Notes: a model not told the origin generated them from the letters alone. DNA of 64,000 nt from Mucilaginibacter sp. (GCF_028288225.1 NZ_JAQBOC010000007.1:87020-151019), one strand, 5' to 3'. Shown: positions 1-9,066, numbered from the stretch's first letter. A program made the numbers and translations.

Positions 1-1600
1 CTGAAAATGCGGTTTTCTCAACGGAATCTGTCGAATACTCCAATTCTTCCCAAAAGCTGGTGAATTGCTCATCATCATAGCTGGCAAGGATGCCGTATAT
101 GGGCTTAGCGTTTTTATCAAGTGCATTATTGCCGAAGTAAACCACCTGCCTTATGGGAGTATCCGTAACGCTTGGCCCAATGGTGTTGCGTTGGGCAGCA
201 GTAAGCAGCTGTGTTTTTTGCGCAGGCGTAAGCGGTGCACCAATACATTTTTCAACATTACTTACCAGGTCTCCGGCGGCGGCGAATGGTGTTTCCATAA
301 TCACCGGATTTTTACTTTTTTCAATCTCAACCAGGTACTGCTTTGGAAAGCCTTCCGCAGCCAGCGCTTTCAGTACGTCAGTTGTTACTTCGTAGCTAAT
401 GATAGGCGCCGGATAGGCCGGCGGATTGGTGGCATTTGCCATCCACCACGGCGAATCAAAAAACATTCCAACCTTATACGAAGGCTGCAGCACTGCCGAC
501 TCCAGGTACAATTGCACTTTGCGGTGATTAAGCACATCCAGCCCTTTATGATCTCCGTAACGGGTAGCCTGTGCCACAAGGTCTAACGGACCGCGGGGCA
601 TAGCCAGCCATGCTGCCGAGGTGGTTTTTGTGGCTGCTTTTTTATCCGGCTTATCACGTTTTGCAATGCTGTAATGAATTACATTATCAATTTCCAAAAT
701 GGAATGCAGGCGGGTGTTTGGGTGATACTCAAAATTGACGCCTTTATGTTTTGCCAGCTTCACAATGGCATTAAACAGGGCATTGAACATGCTCGAATAG
801 CCGTGCGTAAGCGTTTTGTATTCTGTACCAGGCGTAAACTCGTTATTGGCCTGGAAAGCAACGGCTGAATTCCAGTTGATAACGTTCGAGGTATAGCCAT
901 TGCCATCATTGGTGTAGTTATACCCTTCAGACCCCAGCTGATCAAACATCAGGTTCCAGTAGCCTATATTTTTTAACAGGTCGCCTTTTTGAAAAACAGA
1001 TGATTCCGGCGTATCAGCGGTGATGCGCCCATCCTGGTAAAATTGGCACCATTCGGCACGGGTTTGCGGGCCGGTATGCGCGGTGACAGCCAATTTTTCA
1101 ACTATGTTAAAGCCATTATCGGGCGGCTGACTTGCGCCATCGTTCTTTACGTTATACGGGGCCGGGTTTGTTTTGCTAATATCATTATAATACATGTTTT
1201 TGGTGCGCAAATAATAAAGCGGGTTGGTAGACTCATTAAACGGCACCGAATATTTATCGAGGTCAAGCTCTTTAATAACGGTGGTAACCAGGCGGTGCCC
1301 GCCGCTCATAGCCCCATTATTTCCGTCCCACTCCGAGTAGCGCATGCCGCCCAGCTCCAGGTATGATTTTGTTTTATCGTTTTCATAATGCCAGGTACAA
1401 ACACGGGCACCGGCAGCGCGGGTCCCCTGGTGCTCTTTCGAGAAATCGTACTGGCCCCAGTCATACAGTTCAAGGGTATCGCCCTTGTTAAGCAGCTTTG
1501 ATTGATCCTGTTCAATGTTGGCTTCGCCGTTCAGCAGACGCCAGGCCGTATAAAGCCCGGAGGCACCTGCGCCAAAAATAGAATACGTTTTATTTTTCAT
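1..1600 (-). CDS. FAD-dependent amine/amino-acid oxidase, partial (C-terminus beyond window)
   Basis: Reading the minus strand from an ATG at 1600 gives a frame that runs to the window edge; the stretches I translated had no stop, so the 3' end is outside. The N-terminus has a dinucleotide-binding fold with GAGASG at about residues 10-15. ELGGMRY at about residues 82-88 is the second flavin motif typical of flavin amine oxidases and L-amino acid oxidases. Later stretches (for example YKVGMFFDSPWW) also fit that family. There is no signal peptide, so it is probably cytoplasmic. Known chemistry of the family is FAD-linked oxidation of amines or amino acids; the substrate cannot be read from the sequence. 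Alternative: another FAD-dependent oxidoreductase of the same superfamily. Confidence 0.75.
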   Translation of the reverse strand, partial: MKNKTYSIFGAGASGLYTAWRLLNGEANIEQDQSKLLNKGDTLELYDWGQYDFSKEHQGTRAAGARVCTWHYENDKTKSYLELGGMRYSEWDGNNGAMSGGHRLVTTVIKELDLDKYSVPFNESTNPLYYLRTKNMYYNDISKTNPAPYNVKNDGASQPPDNGFNIVEKLAVTAHTGPQTRAEWCQFYQDGRITADTPESSVFQKGDLLKNIGYWNLMFDQLGSEGYNYTNDGNGYTSNVINWNSAVAFQANNEFTPGTEYKTLTHGYSSMFNALFNAIVKLAKHKGVNFEYHPNTRLHSILEIDNVIHYSIAKRDKPDKKAATKTTSAAWLAMPRGPLDLVAQATRYGDHKGLDVLNHRKVQLYLESAVLQPSYKVGMFFDSPWWMANATNPPAYPAPIISYEVTTDVLKALAAEGFPKQYLVEIEKSKNPVIMETPFAAAGDLVSNVEKCIGAPLTPAQKTQLLTAAQRNTIGPSVTDTPIRQVVYFGNNALDKNAKPIYGILASYDDEQFTSFWEELEYSTDSVEKTAFS

Positions 1601-1696
1601 ATGGATTTAGGTTATGTATGGTTGATTTATTTTTTTATTAGTATATAACTGTTATTCTTTCCTTACCGCTAAGCATCGACCGGGTGAGTCGATCAG

Positions 1697-1933
1697 CCAT
1701 GCATTCGCACCAATGCATTGGCGTCAATATCGCTCGTATATTTTACTCACCCGGTCGACGCGTCACTGGACTTGCCCTCTCTTCGCTGCTGCGCGGAAAG
1801 AGGGTGAAAAAATCAATCCGCCATGCGTTTGCGCCAATGCATTGGCGTTAATATCGCCCGCAGATTTTACTCACCCGGTCGACGCTTCGCTGGACCTGCC
1901 CTCTCTTCGCTGCGCGGAAAGAGGGCGAAAAAG
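1697..1933. repeat. Two tandem imperfect direct repeats, about 115 bp each
   Basis: The gene-free stretch 1601-1987 is largely two direct copies of one unit, 1697-1812 and 1821-1933. Shared blocks include CCAATGCATTGGCGT, TTTTACTCACCCGGTCGACG and a block ending GCGCGGAAAGAGGG. The copies differ at scattered bases and by one 3-bp indel. No convincing start and stop pair is present. It looks like a non-coding intergenic repeat family; its mobility is unknown. Confidence 0.7.
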
Positions 1934-1987
1934 TTCTGTGAGAGCGAAGCTAAATCCTTTCCTTAAGAGAGGATTTAAGTGAGGCGC

Positions 1988-3763
1988 TTACTCCAGCCCC
2001 AGCCTGCGCATTTGTCCCGGCAGGTCCTTTTCGGGGATCACTACCTGCACCAGCGTAGGCTTATTGGTTTTTGTTTTTAATTTTTCAAGCACCGCATCCA
2101 GCTCCTTTACGGTTTTAACGGTGTGGCCTTCTGCGCCGAAAGCTTTGGCAAGGGCCAGGTAATCCCATTTTGGCAGGATATCAAACGCATCAAACTTATG
2201 CTGCGGACCGGGCTCGAACGAACTCATATCGACATAAACCTGCTCAATGGCATACACGCCGTTGCTCATCACAAATATTACAGCATTAAGGTTGTTGCGC
2301 GCCAGGGTTGAAAGCGACTGGCAAACCATCATAAAGCCGCCGTCGCCGGCTACGGTCCAGGCCCGTTTGCCGCTGCCAAGCTGTGCACCTGATGCTGCCC
2401 CGGTTTCGTAGCCGATACACTGCCAGGCGGCCGACGAGATAAAGCTGTTTTGCTTTAACCCGTAAGCATTGGTAGCCACATAAAGCGACGAGCTAACCCC
2501 ATACGTCATCACGATATCCTTCAGCATGTTGTTATCGGTCAAAAATTTCATGGAGTGCTGGAAAAACCGGTTATAGGTAATGGTATCCGGCTTGTCATTC
2601 CAATGCGGATCTGAGTTGGAGAGCCATGGCTCCGGGTATTTAGGCTGCGTGGGCGCTATTGTTGCCAGCGGGTAGCCTTTGGTGGTTTTAAACAAGTGCA
2701 GCAATGCTTCCATAAAATCCTTCATGGTAACATTTTCATAAATAAAGTACCCGGCGCGGATCTGCTTAGTCGTGGCCAGCACCATGTCGGCATACTTGCT
2801 TTCAATAAACACCAGGTAATCGTCGGTAATTATGGTTCCAAGGGTAAGGAAGCAATCGGCGGCGGTAACCAGGTCAGTTACACTCTTAATAGATGCAGCA
2901 TCAGCGTAGGTGCCAATAAATTTGCTGCCTCCTTCATCAAGCACGGTTTTACCCAGGCTGGTGGTAGTATATAAAAAGCCGCTTGCATCTATGAGCTGCT
3001 GCAGCAGATCTGCCAGGCCGTGCCGAAGCACTTCTACCCCGGCAAATATCATCGGATTTTTAGCGGCTGTGAGCTGCGCCCAGGCCTGCGCCACCGCATT
3101 TTCAAGCGCCAGCGGATCACTCTTTATCACCAGCGGCTTTAATGGTTCTTTCGGTGGCTGCGGGCAGGGCTCCCCCCAAACTTCTTTATAACAGGCAATG
3201 TAAACCGGTTTTTTATGGGTGATAGCTGCTATCAGTAAATTATCAATTGCCGCCGCCGCACCAACAGAAGTGCTTAGCGTTATGGCGGCAACAGTTACAT
3301 GCGAATATACTTCCTGGTCGGCCTGCAGGTTGCCGGTTGAGTGGTGGTAAAGCACATCGTACATTTTACCGATCTGCCGGGCATCAGCACCCGGGCAGGC
3401 GCTGATAACCACGACAGGACTCAATTCAACAAGCGCCCCGGCAATAGCATTGAGCGCGCTGAATGTGCTTACTCCATATTGCAGGGAAACAGCCGCGAGG
3501 CCGCGCGTACGCCCGTAAGCATCAGCGGCATAGGCAGCATCAAGTTCGTTAACGGCGCCAATGGCAGTAACACCGTCGAAATATTCAAGGGCCTGCGTAA
3601 AATGTTTAACATAATCGCCGGGGATTTGAAATACTTCGGTAACATTAAGTTGTTTTAGTCGGGTTAAAAGGTAATCGGCAACGGTAAATGGCTGGGCTTG
3701 ATTTTTATTTAAGGCTTTAGCGGTAATTGGACTTTCATGAAACCGCAGATTTTGGTTCGACAT
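1988..3763 (-). CDS. Thiamine-diphosphate 2-keto acid decarboxylase (pyruvate/indolepyruvate decarboxylase family)
   Basis: The 591-residue protein is full length for the family. The N-terminal domain holds PGDY with the catalytic-type Asp at residue 50, NELDAAYAAD with the cofactor-activating Glu at residue 73, and the paired histidines H140-H141 (YHHSTG). The thiamine-diphosphate/Mg motif starts with GDGG at residue 473 and ends about 30 residues later at SNG. Retention of D50, E73 and the His pair points to a non-oxidative 2-keto acid decarboxylase rather than acetolactate synthase. The expected reaction is 2-keto acid to aldehyde plus CO2, perhaps on aromatic or branched substrates; the specificity is inferred only. 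It is cytoplasmic and stands alone. The ATG at 3763 is taken because the family homology begins soon after it. Confidence 0.85.
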   Translation of the reverse strand: MSNQNLRFHESPITAKALNKNQAQPFTVADYLLTRLKQLNVTEVFQIPGDYVKHFTQALEYFDGVTAIGAVNELDAAYAADAYGRTRGLAAVSLQYGVSTFSALNAIAGALVELSPVVVISACPGADARQIGKMYDVLYHHSTGNLQADQEVYSHVTVAAITLSTSVGAAAAIDNLLIAAITHKKPVYIACYKEVWGEPCPQPPKEPLKPLVIKSDPLALENAVAQAWAQLTAAKNPMIFAGVEVLRHGLADLLQQLIDASGFLYTTTSLGKTVLDEGGSKFIGTYADAASIKSVTDLVTAADCFLTLGTIITDDYLVFIESKYADMVLATTKQIRAGYFIYENVTMKDFMEALLHLFKTTKGYPLATIAPTQPKYPEPWLSNSDPHWNDKPDTITYNRFFQHSMKFLTDNNMLKDIVMTYGVSSSLYVATNAYGLKQNSFISSAAWQCIGYETGAASGAQLGSGKRAWTVAGDGGFMMVCQSLSTLARNNLNAVIFVMSNGVYAIEQVYVDMSSFEPGPQHKFDAFDILPKWDYLALAKAFGAEGHTVKTVKELDAVLEKLKTKTNKPTLVQVVIPEKDLPGQMRRLGLE

Positions 3764-3922
3764 AACGATAAGCGTATAGGTTTGACGTAAATATTAGTAT
3801 AAAGCTATAATATTCTTTTCATTTTAAAAAGCGATTTTTTAACTATTATTTTAATGTTAGCTGACAGTTAAATTTTAGGCGGGCGGAAAATGTCATTAAG
3901 TAAAGGCAAAACACAAATGTAA

Positions 3923-4045
3923 TTCTCCCCAAAAGCATTGTAGCCCCACCCAACCCTCCCCGGAAGGGAGGGCTTAGAAAGAGCGAAGCCAAAGTCTCCC
4001 CAACCGGGGGAGATTTAGAGGGGGCTACCAAGCTGTTGGGGAGAA
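3923..4045. repeat. MITE-like element with 25-bp terminal inverted repeats
   Basis: Positions 3923-3947 and 4021-4045 are inverted copies differing at only a few positions (TTCTCCCCAAAAGC on the left against GCTGTTGGGGAGAA on the right). The interior is C/G-run rich (CCCTCCCCGGAAGGGAGGG and CTCCCCAACCGGGGGAG), which is typical of short intergenic repeats in this phylum. A short minus-strand open frame inside it follows the repeat and is unlikely to be coding. No target duplication is obvious. It accounts for most of the gap 3764-4194. Confidence 0.6.
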
Positions 4046-4119
4046 CTATTTTTGTATTTTCAGTTTAACTTCATAATACCGCACACCATCACGTCATGCC
4101 GTCCGAGCTGGTCGGATCG

Positions 4120-4175
4120 GCACCCCACAGGACAGGTAACCCGCTTGTATAGCGTAAACCTGGCATGTGGGGTGC
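4120..4175. repeat. Inverted repeat / hairpin downstream of the 4.2 kb membrane gene
   Basis: Arms 4120-4137 and 4158-4175 (GCACCCCACAGGACAGGT against ACCTGGCATGTGGGGTGC) pair at about 15 of 18 positions around a 20-base loop. It sits just past the stop of the minus-strand membrane protein gene. It could act as a transcript end, although no long U run follows in that direction. Confidence 0.45.
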
Positions 4176-4194
4176 TGAAAAAAGCAGGATATTT

Positions 4195-4842
4195 TTATTT
4201 ACCCCCACCCGTCGGCGGCACCAAATTAGTAGTAGCCGGGCTAACCGGGGCCGAAGTATTCTCCGTGGTCTTCAACCCAACATAGGTGCTGCTGCTGATG
4301 CCCATCAGGATCAGTAATTGCGACGTAATAACGGTGTCGTCCGGCATTTTGCTCTTGCCCGAAACGTAGGCTATGTAGATGGCGCCAATAATAAGCGTCC
4401 AGATCACGCTTTGCAGGCGGTAGATGCTCACGCCCTTCTCGTCGGATATAATATCGATCAAAAACCCTTCCGACGGATAATCCTGCTGCGGGATGCTGGT
4501 ACCCTGGGTATCCTTCTGGCTGTTATCAATCACCTTTGACGCTATCGTAGTGCCCGCGGCAATGCCCAGCAGCGTTAAGTTTACGACAGCCAGCACCGGC
4601 GCCGCATATTCCTGCGGCGATGCATTGAGGTACACATAAATAAACGAGCTGATGATGATCACCGTCCAAAAAGCCAGCTGACTCCGGCCAAGACTAAAAG
4701 CGGCCCGCGGTTTAGTTTTGCCATCCGTTTCGGCCAGCATACCAAAATTGTCATTGTTAAACACTACGTTGCGCAGCATCGACGATTTAATTGCAACTAC
4801 TATTACAATTATTGAAATTACGGCAAGAATTAAGTAATACAT
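4195..4842 (-). CDS. Uncharacterised inner-membrane protein, about 5 helices
   Basis: I place the start at the ATG at 4842 (first residues MYYLILAV), giving 215 residues. The open frame continues 70 codons upstream but that extension is compositionally odd and lies over intergenic sequence. Hydrophobic segments fall at about residues 2-20, 51-68, 76-97, 146-165 and 175-193, with a polar loop at about 100-140 and a Pro/Thr-rich tail ending GGGK. The start is preceded by an A-rich CTAAAACCAAT leader resembling that of the glutathione peroxidase gene at 12434. I do not recognise a named family and assign no function. Confidence 0.65.
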   Translation of the reverse strand: MYYLILAVISIIVIVVAIKSSMLRNVVFNNDNFGMLAETDGKTKPRAAFSLGRSQLAFWTVIIISSFIYVYLNASPQEYAAPVLAVVNLTLLGIAAGTTIASKVIDNSQKDTQGTSIPQQDYPSEGFLIDIISDEKGVSIYRLQSVIWTLIIGAIYIAYVSGKSKMPDDTVITSQLLILMGISSSTYVGLKTTENTSAPVSPATTNLVPPTGGGK

Positions 4843-5242
4843 GATAAATATTGGTTTTAGGTTTAAAATTGATTTTACAGCAAACAAGCATTCCCCCGCC
4901 CTATAACAAAGCCGCCGGAACACATAAAATAAGCACGTGCAAAATAAGGTGAGTACATGCGCGATAAAGTTTAGTATAAAGTTAAAATAAATCTGGTAAA
5001 TAAAAAGGGGGATGGGGAAGAATTTGGGGGGATGGGGAATGATTTGGAACACGGAGCCACTTCTTTTAATTAACCTGAGCCAGAATAAGATTTAATCGAA
5101 AAGTTATAACATATTATTTAAAGAAACACGTATGTTTTGCTTTCAAAATGAAAATTTATTGTAGGCAATTCTACCACTAAAAAATAAATGATTTTTATTT
5201 CTAAAACGAAGAGATATATTTTAATAGTTATATTTGACTAAA

Positions 5243-5393
5243 CAACAAAGGAGCTAATAGCTCCTTAATTGTTAACTTTCTGAAGGCCGATAAACTTGAT
5301 AGACTCTCGGAAACTAATCTGATTGATGACGGTAAAATTCCGTCCGGCTTGACCAGAGAAAAGCCCCGGGGTACCGACCCGTGGGCTTTTTTG
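5243..5393 (+). ncRNA. Candidate structured small RNA with its own promoter and terminator
   Basis: A TATATTTG -7 box at 5229-5236 would start a transcript near 5243. The expected RNA begins with a hairpin AAGGAGCT-AAT-AGCTCCTT (5247-5265), whose stem is extended by AACAA/TTGTT. It continues with a short GACGG/CCGTC stem near 5328-5344, flanked by GGCCG and CGGCT that could close an outer helix. It ends in an intrinsic terminator. No credible open frame is contained. I do not recognise the fold as a known class. No -33 TTG is evident, which weakens the promoter. It could instead be the 5' leader of a lost gene. Confidence 0.4.
5359..5392 (+). terminator. Intrinsic terminator
   Basis: Stem AAAAGCCC...GGGCTTTT with a G/C-rich loop and a T run ending at 5392. 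It closes the candidate small RNA and insulates the A/T-rich island that follows. Confidence 0.75.
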
Positions 5394-5417
5394 TTTCTTA
5401 TTCAAATTTATAAATAA

Positions 5418-5540
5418 TTTACAAAAAGTTTGTATATAACAAACTTTTTAATCGACTTAGTTATTGCAGATCCACCTTATTACAGCTTAGTTGATTTATT
5501 TCGTGGCAGTGGTGGTTTAGCATTAGGTTTTATTATATGA
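5418..5540 (+). pseudogene. Relic joining two DNA methyltransferase motifs
   Basis: One stop-to-stop frame, ending at TGA 5538-5540, reads LVIADPPYY followed at once by SLVDLFRGSGGLALGF. The first piece is the catalytic motif IV (DPPY) of an adenine or N4-cytosine methyltransferase. The second matches motif I at the N-terminus of C5-cytosine methyltransferases (VDLFxGxGG). No ATG precedes it, and the rest of either enzyme is missing. I read it as a deletion scar where two methyltransferase genes were fused and lost. It sits directly left of an intact methyltransferase operon, suggesting turnover of modification systems at this site. Confidence 0.6.
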
Positions 5541-5738
5541 CTTGTCATATCGAAAGGTTGAAGTAACTGGGGCAAACCGCAATCTTAATTTAGAGTTTGC
5601 TTCAATGGTGCATCTTGCGAGAAGGTGGTAAAAAATTATGGACAACAGCGCTTATAGCGAAATAAAATTAACTATTTTCCTTTTTGGGGACATATGTGTA
5701 TTTAATGTTAAAAAAAGTATAATTTGGTGAAAAATTTA
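5541..5738. other. Degenerate A/T-rich stretch before the methyltransferase operon
   Basis: A 24-codon open fragment at 5560-5631 (starting EVTGANRN, ending LARRW) looks like the tail of a lost protein that I cannot identify. At 5718-5726 the sequence TATAATTTG resembles a -7 box only about a dozen bases before the methyltransferase ATG, so the operon mRNA may have a very short leader. Confidence 0.35.
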
Positions 5739-6581
5739 ATGACCAATAATATAAACCTAATACCTTCAAAAAAAATCATCCAAGCTAAACCATTTTTAAG
5801 ATGGGCAGGTGGAAAAACTTGGCTTATTAAACATCTTAATAACGTTAAGACGTTTAAATTCAATAACTACCACGAGCCTTTTCTCGGTGGCGGGGCGACC
5901 TTTTTTTATATTAATCCTTCTGAAACCTCGTATTTATCTGATCTAAATGAGCAATTAATAGATACATATATCGCGATTAGAGACAATGTTAACTTAGTTA
6001 TAAATAAATTAAAGACTTTTGAAAACTCAGAGAAACAATATTATATTATTAGAGACACAGAATTTTTAGAGATTCATGAACGCGCTGCAAAATTTATCTT
6101 TTTGAATCAAACTTCTTTTAATGGTATATATAGAGTCAATCTAAAAGGGGTATATAATGTACCCTATGGCTACAGAAATAAAAATTTCCTGGACGAAGAA
6201 TTGTTAAGACTATCCAGTACATCTTTAAGAAAAACTGAACTTGTTGCATCAGATTTTGATATTGTTAGAAATAACATAAGGGAAGGGGATTTAGTCTTCT
6301 TGGATCCCCCTTATACCGTGTCACATAACGATAATGGATTTATTAAGTATAATGAAAAACTATTTTCACTCGATGATCAATATAGATTAAGTAACCTAAT
6401 TTCCTATATAAAAGAACAAAATGCTTACTATATATTAACTAATGCTGCACATAATAAAGTGAAGGAAATCTTTGAAAAAAATGATAGTCTCCATGAATTA
6501 CCCAGGGCTAGTTTAATTGGTGGCACGAATGCAGTAAGGGGTAGTTTTAATGAATTTGTATTTACCAATCTTGCCATATGA
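5739..6581 (+). CDS. D12-class (Dam-type) DNA N6-adenine methyltransferase
   Basis: Transfers methyl from S-adenosylmethionine to adenine in DNA. The 280-residue protein has FLRWAGGK at residues 19-26, the SAM-binding EPFLGGGA at 46-53, NQTSFNGIYRVN near 123-134 and the catalytic DPPY at 189-192. The order is motif I first, then motif IV, as in the Dam/M.DpnIIA alpha group. Those relatives methylate GATC, but the target here is inferred only. A TTG start 15 bases upstream is possible; ATG 5739 is preferred. Its stop overlaps the next gene by 4 bp (ATGA), so translation is coupled. The gene is much more A/T-rich by eye than the 1-5 kb genes. No GATC-type restriction enzyme gene is adjacent. 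Confidence 0.9.
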   Translation: MTNNINLIPSKKIIQAKPFLRWAGGKTWLIKHLNNVKTFKFNNYHEPFLGGGATFFYINPSETSYLSDLNEQLIDTYIAIRDNVNLVINKLKTFENSEKQYYIIRDTEFLEIHERAAKFIFLNQTSFNGIYRVNLKGVYNVPYGYRNKNFLDEELLRLSSTSLRKTELVASDFDIVRNNIREGDLVFLDPPYTVSHNDNGFIKYNEKLFSLDDQYRLSNLISYIKEQNAYYILTNAAHNKVKEIFEKNDSLHELPRASLIGGTNAVRGSFNEFVFTNLAI

Positions 6582-8878
6582 CGATACAGGAACTTTTTCG
6601 AGATAAATTTAACGAATTGATGGTTCAAGATGGCTCCCTTGCGGCCGAACTTCGGAAAAGACAGGATGAGTATGAAAAAATCTCTATTAACCCGGACCAG
6701 CTAACTAAATACGTTGATTTAAGGTGGGAGGTTGATAAGGAGTATAAAACAAGAATAAGAATCAGAAAACAAAAAAACATAGAAATATCTTTCGAAGATA
6801 ACATTTGGACTCTCTTTGCAAAACTAGGTTTTAGTTTACTTAACAAGGACAGGCGACTATCAATTCCTTACAACGACAATTTCACAGCTGGGCAGCAAGT
6901 TGATGTACTAGCAATTGATGATGAGTCAATTTTAATTGTTGAGTGTCGCTCCTGTCTTGGTGACCCTCAAAAAGGAGATTTTAAAGAGACAATTGGAGAA
7001 ATAGGCGGAAAGAAAGATGGGATAATAAAAAGCCTAAAGCAATTATTTCCAAACTCAAAACATAAAATTAAATTTATACTTGCTACTAAGAATTATTACT
7101 TAACAGAATCCGATTTAGGACTTCTTCAAAAATATGAAATCCTCCATTTCGACGAAGAAACTTTAGAATATTATCAAGACCTATCGAAACATTTAGGGCT
7201 AGCAGCAAGATATCAGTTACTTGGAAATATCTTTTCGGGCCAAATAATTCCAGAAATTGAAAACAAAATCCCAGCAATATTGGGTAAAATGGGAGGACAT
7301 ACATATTATTCTTTTTCTATTGAACCCGAAAGACTATTAAAAATTGCATACGTTTTACATAGAAATAAGGCTAACAAGAAATTAATGCCAACATATCAAA
7401 GACTTATTAAAAAGTCAAGATTGATTTCTATACAACATTTTATTGAAAACAAGGGATTTTTCCCAAATTCCCTTGTGATAAATATAGAAACTGAGAAAAG
7501 CCTTCATTTTGAAAGAGCAAATACCCAAGTAGATTCATCTATTTCAAAAATTGGAATATTGCATCTCCCAAAAACGTACCGATCAGCTTATGTAATTGAT
7601 GGACAACATCGATTATATGGATATGCTAATTCTGAATATAGACAAACTAACACGATTCCCGTTGTTGCTTTTATAAATTTAAATAGAACTGAGCAAGTAC
7701 GGCTTTTTATGCAAATAAATGAAAATCAAAAGGCTGTACCTAAGAATCTGCGCAATACTTTAAATGCGGATCTGCTTTGGAATTCTTCCGATCTTGAAGA
7801 ACGAATAAAAGCGATTAAATTACAAGTGGCTCAAGATTTAGGCGAAGACATAGATAGTCCTTTATATGATAAAATAATAATAGGGGAAAACACAAAGACG
7901 AACCAACGGTGTATTACTATTGACTCAGTAAAAACAGCATTAGATAGAAGTAATTTTTTTGGTGTTATTAATAAAAATACCATAAGAAAAGAAGGCAGCT
8001 TTTTTGTTGGAGACAGTGAAAGCACTTACTGGAAGTTGCTTCCATTTTTAAAGGAAGCCTTCAGATATTTTCAAGAAAACTTAAAAGATGAGTGGAAAAT
8101 AGGAGAAGGGAATGATGGTATCTTAACAATTAATGCAGGAATAATCAGTCTCATAAGGATTTTTAGCGATGTTATTGATCACTTAACAGCAGAAAGAAAA
8201 ATAAATGCAAAAAGTGAAATAACAGAGAAGATCATCGAAGAAAGCAAATTTTATTTCGATCCAATTTTAGCGTTTTATAAAAACCTTACAACTGAAGAAA
8301 GGCTTGATTTGAGGAAAAGTTACGGAGATGCTGGCAGAGCCAAGTATTGGAGAAAGCTTCAACAAGTTATTGCGCAATCAAGACAAGATTTCAATCCTGA
8401 GGGTCTATTAAAATATTGGGAAGACGAAGCAAAACAATATAATGAGGATTCTTTCAAAATGATAAGAGATATTGAAACGTCTTTGAAAGAAAACTTTAAG
8501 GAAAAACTAGAAGACCATTATGGCCCTAACTGGTTTAAAAAGGGAGTTCCGCCACAAGTTCAAGATTCTTCGGTTTTAATGGCAAATCAAAAAAATAGGG
8601 AATTAGAAGATAATGAAAAAGAATATGATCATTGGGATTGTATCAACATTATTGATTATCGCAGGATAGCTGTTTTTGGAAGCAATTGGAAAGATATATT
8701 CGATAAGGTTTATACTAAACCAGGAGAAGAAAAAATCAATGGTGGGAAAGATGAAAAGACGAAATGGATGCAGAAATTAGAGCGGATAAGAAACCAAAAT
8801 TTTCATTCTTACAGTGTAAAAAAAGACGAATTTGAATTTTTATGCGAAATACACGAGTGGCTGTTAGAAAAGGATTAA
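6578..8878 (+). CDS. PD-(D/E)xK-like / DGQHR / HEPN-like fusion protein
   Basis: The 766-residue protein overlaps the methyltransferase stop by 4 bp. Residues about 75-190 look like an Mrr/PD-(D/E)xK fold: QVDVLAIDD with D109, then a strand ending VECRS with E122, where R124 replaces the usual Lys. Residues about 235-500 carry the DGQHR signature (YVIDGQHRLYGY, DGQHR at 341-345), the hallmark of the DndB-like family; DndB itself is known as a regulator of DNA phosphorothioation operons. The C-terminus has RNQNFH at 738-743 within a helical stretch, which fits the Rx4-6H motif of HEPN ribonucleases or Swt1-type HEPN domains (inference). Soluble, no signal peptide. Probably a sensor/effector of the operon rather than a classical restriction enzyme. 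Confidence 0.75.
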   Translation: MTIQELFRDKFNELMVQDGSLAAELRKRQDEYEKISINPDQLTKYVDLRWEVDKEYKTRIRIRKQKNIEISFEDNIWTLFAKLGFSLLNKDRRLSIPYNDNFTAGQQVDVLAIDDESILIVECRSCLGDPQKGDFKETIGEIGGKKDGIIKSLKQLFPNSKHKIKFILATKNYYLTESDLGLLQKYEILHFDEETLEYYQDLSKHLGLAARYQLLGNIFSGQIIPEIENKIPAILGKMGGHTYYSFSIEPERLLKIAYVLHRNKANKKLMPTYQRLIKKSRLISIQHFIENKGFFPNSLVINIETEKSLHFERANTQVDSSISKIGILHLPKTYRSAYVIDGQHRLYGYANSEYRQTNTIPVVAFINLNRTEQVRLFMQINENQKAVPKNLRNTLNADLLWNSSDLEERIKAIKLQVAQDLGEDIDSPLYDKIIIGENTKTNQRCITIDSVKTALDRSNFFGVINKNTIRKEGSFFVGDSESTYWKLLPFLKEAFRYFQENLKDEWKIGEGNDGILTINAGIISLIRIFSDVIDHLTAERKINAKSEITEKIIEESKFYFDPILAFYKNLTTEERLDLRKSYGDAGRAKYWRKLQQVIAQSRQDFNPEGLLKYWEDEAKQYNEDSFKMIRDIETSLKENFKEKLEDHYGPNWFKKGVPPQVQDSSVLMANQKNRELEDNEKEYDHWDCINIIDYRRIAVFGSNWKDIFDKVYTKPGEEKINGGKDEKTKWMQKLERIRNQNFHSYSVKKDEFEFLCEIHEWLLEKD

Positions 8879-9066
8879 TAATGCTTTGTTGGAAAGAAAT
8901 TTAGGGGCTGATGTTTCTATATCCATCCTCAACATCTTCAAATTGGCCTTTTATGAATAGTATTATTTAACAAAGTATACGCAATTTGATTCTTTGTAAA
9001 GCTAAGCAGACTCGCAGAAATAGATATATAAATGGAATTTTGTAAAGATCTTTTAAAAATAAGAAA

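Noticed and set aside
3846..4031. 61-codon minus-strand frame inside the MITE-like element
   Set aside because: It follows the repeat sequence and has no independent coding evidence.
4843..5052. 70-codon N-terminal extension of the 4.2 kb membrane protein
   Set aside because: Odd composition, lies over intergenic sequence, and a good ATG at 4842 begins a normal membrane protein.
5560..5631. Short frame EVTGANRN...ARRW as a transposase tail
   Set aside because: I could not match it to a specific transposase family; noted only as an unknown fragment.
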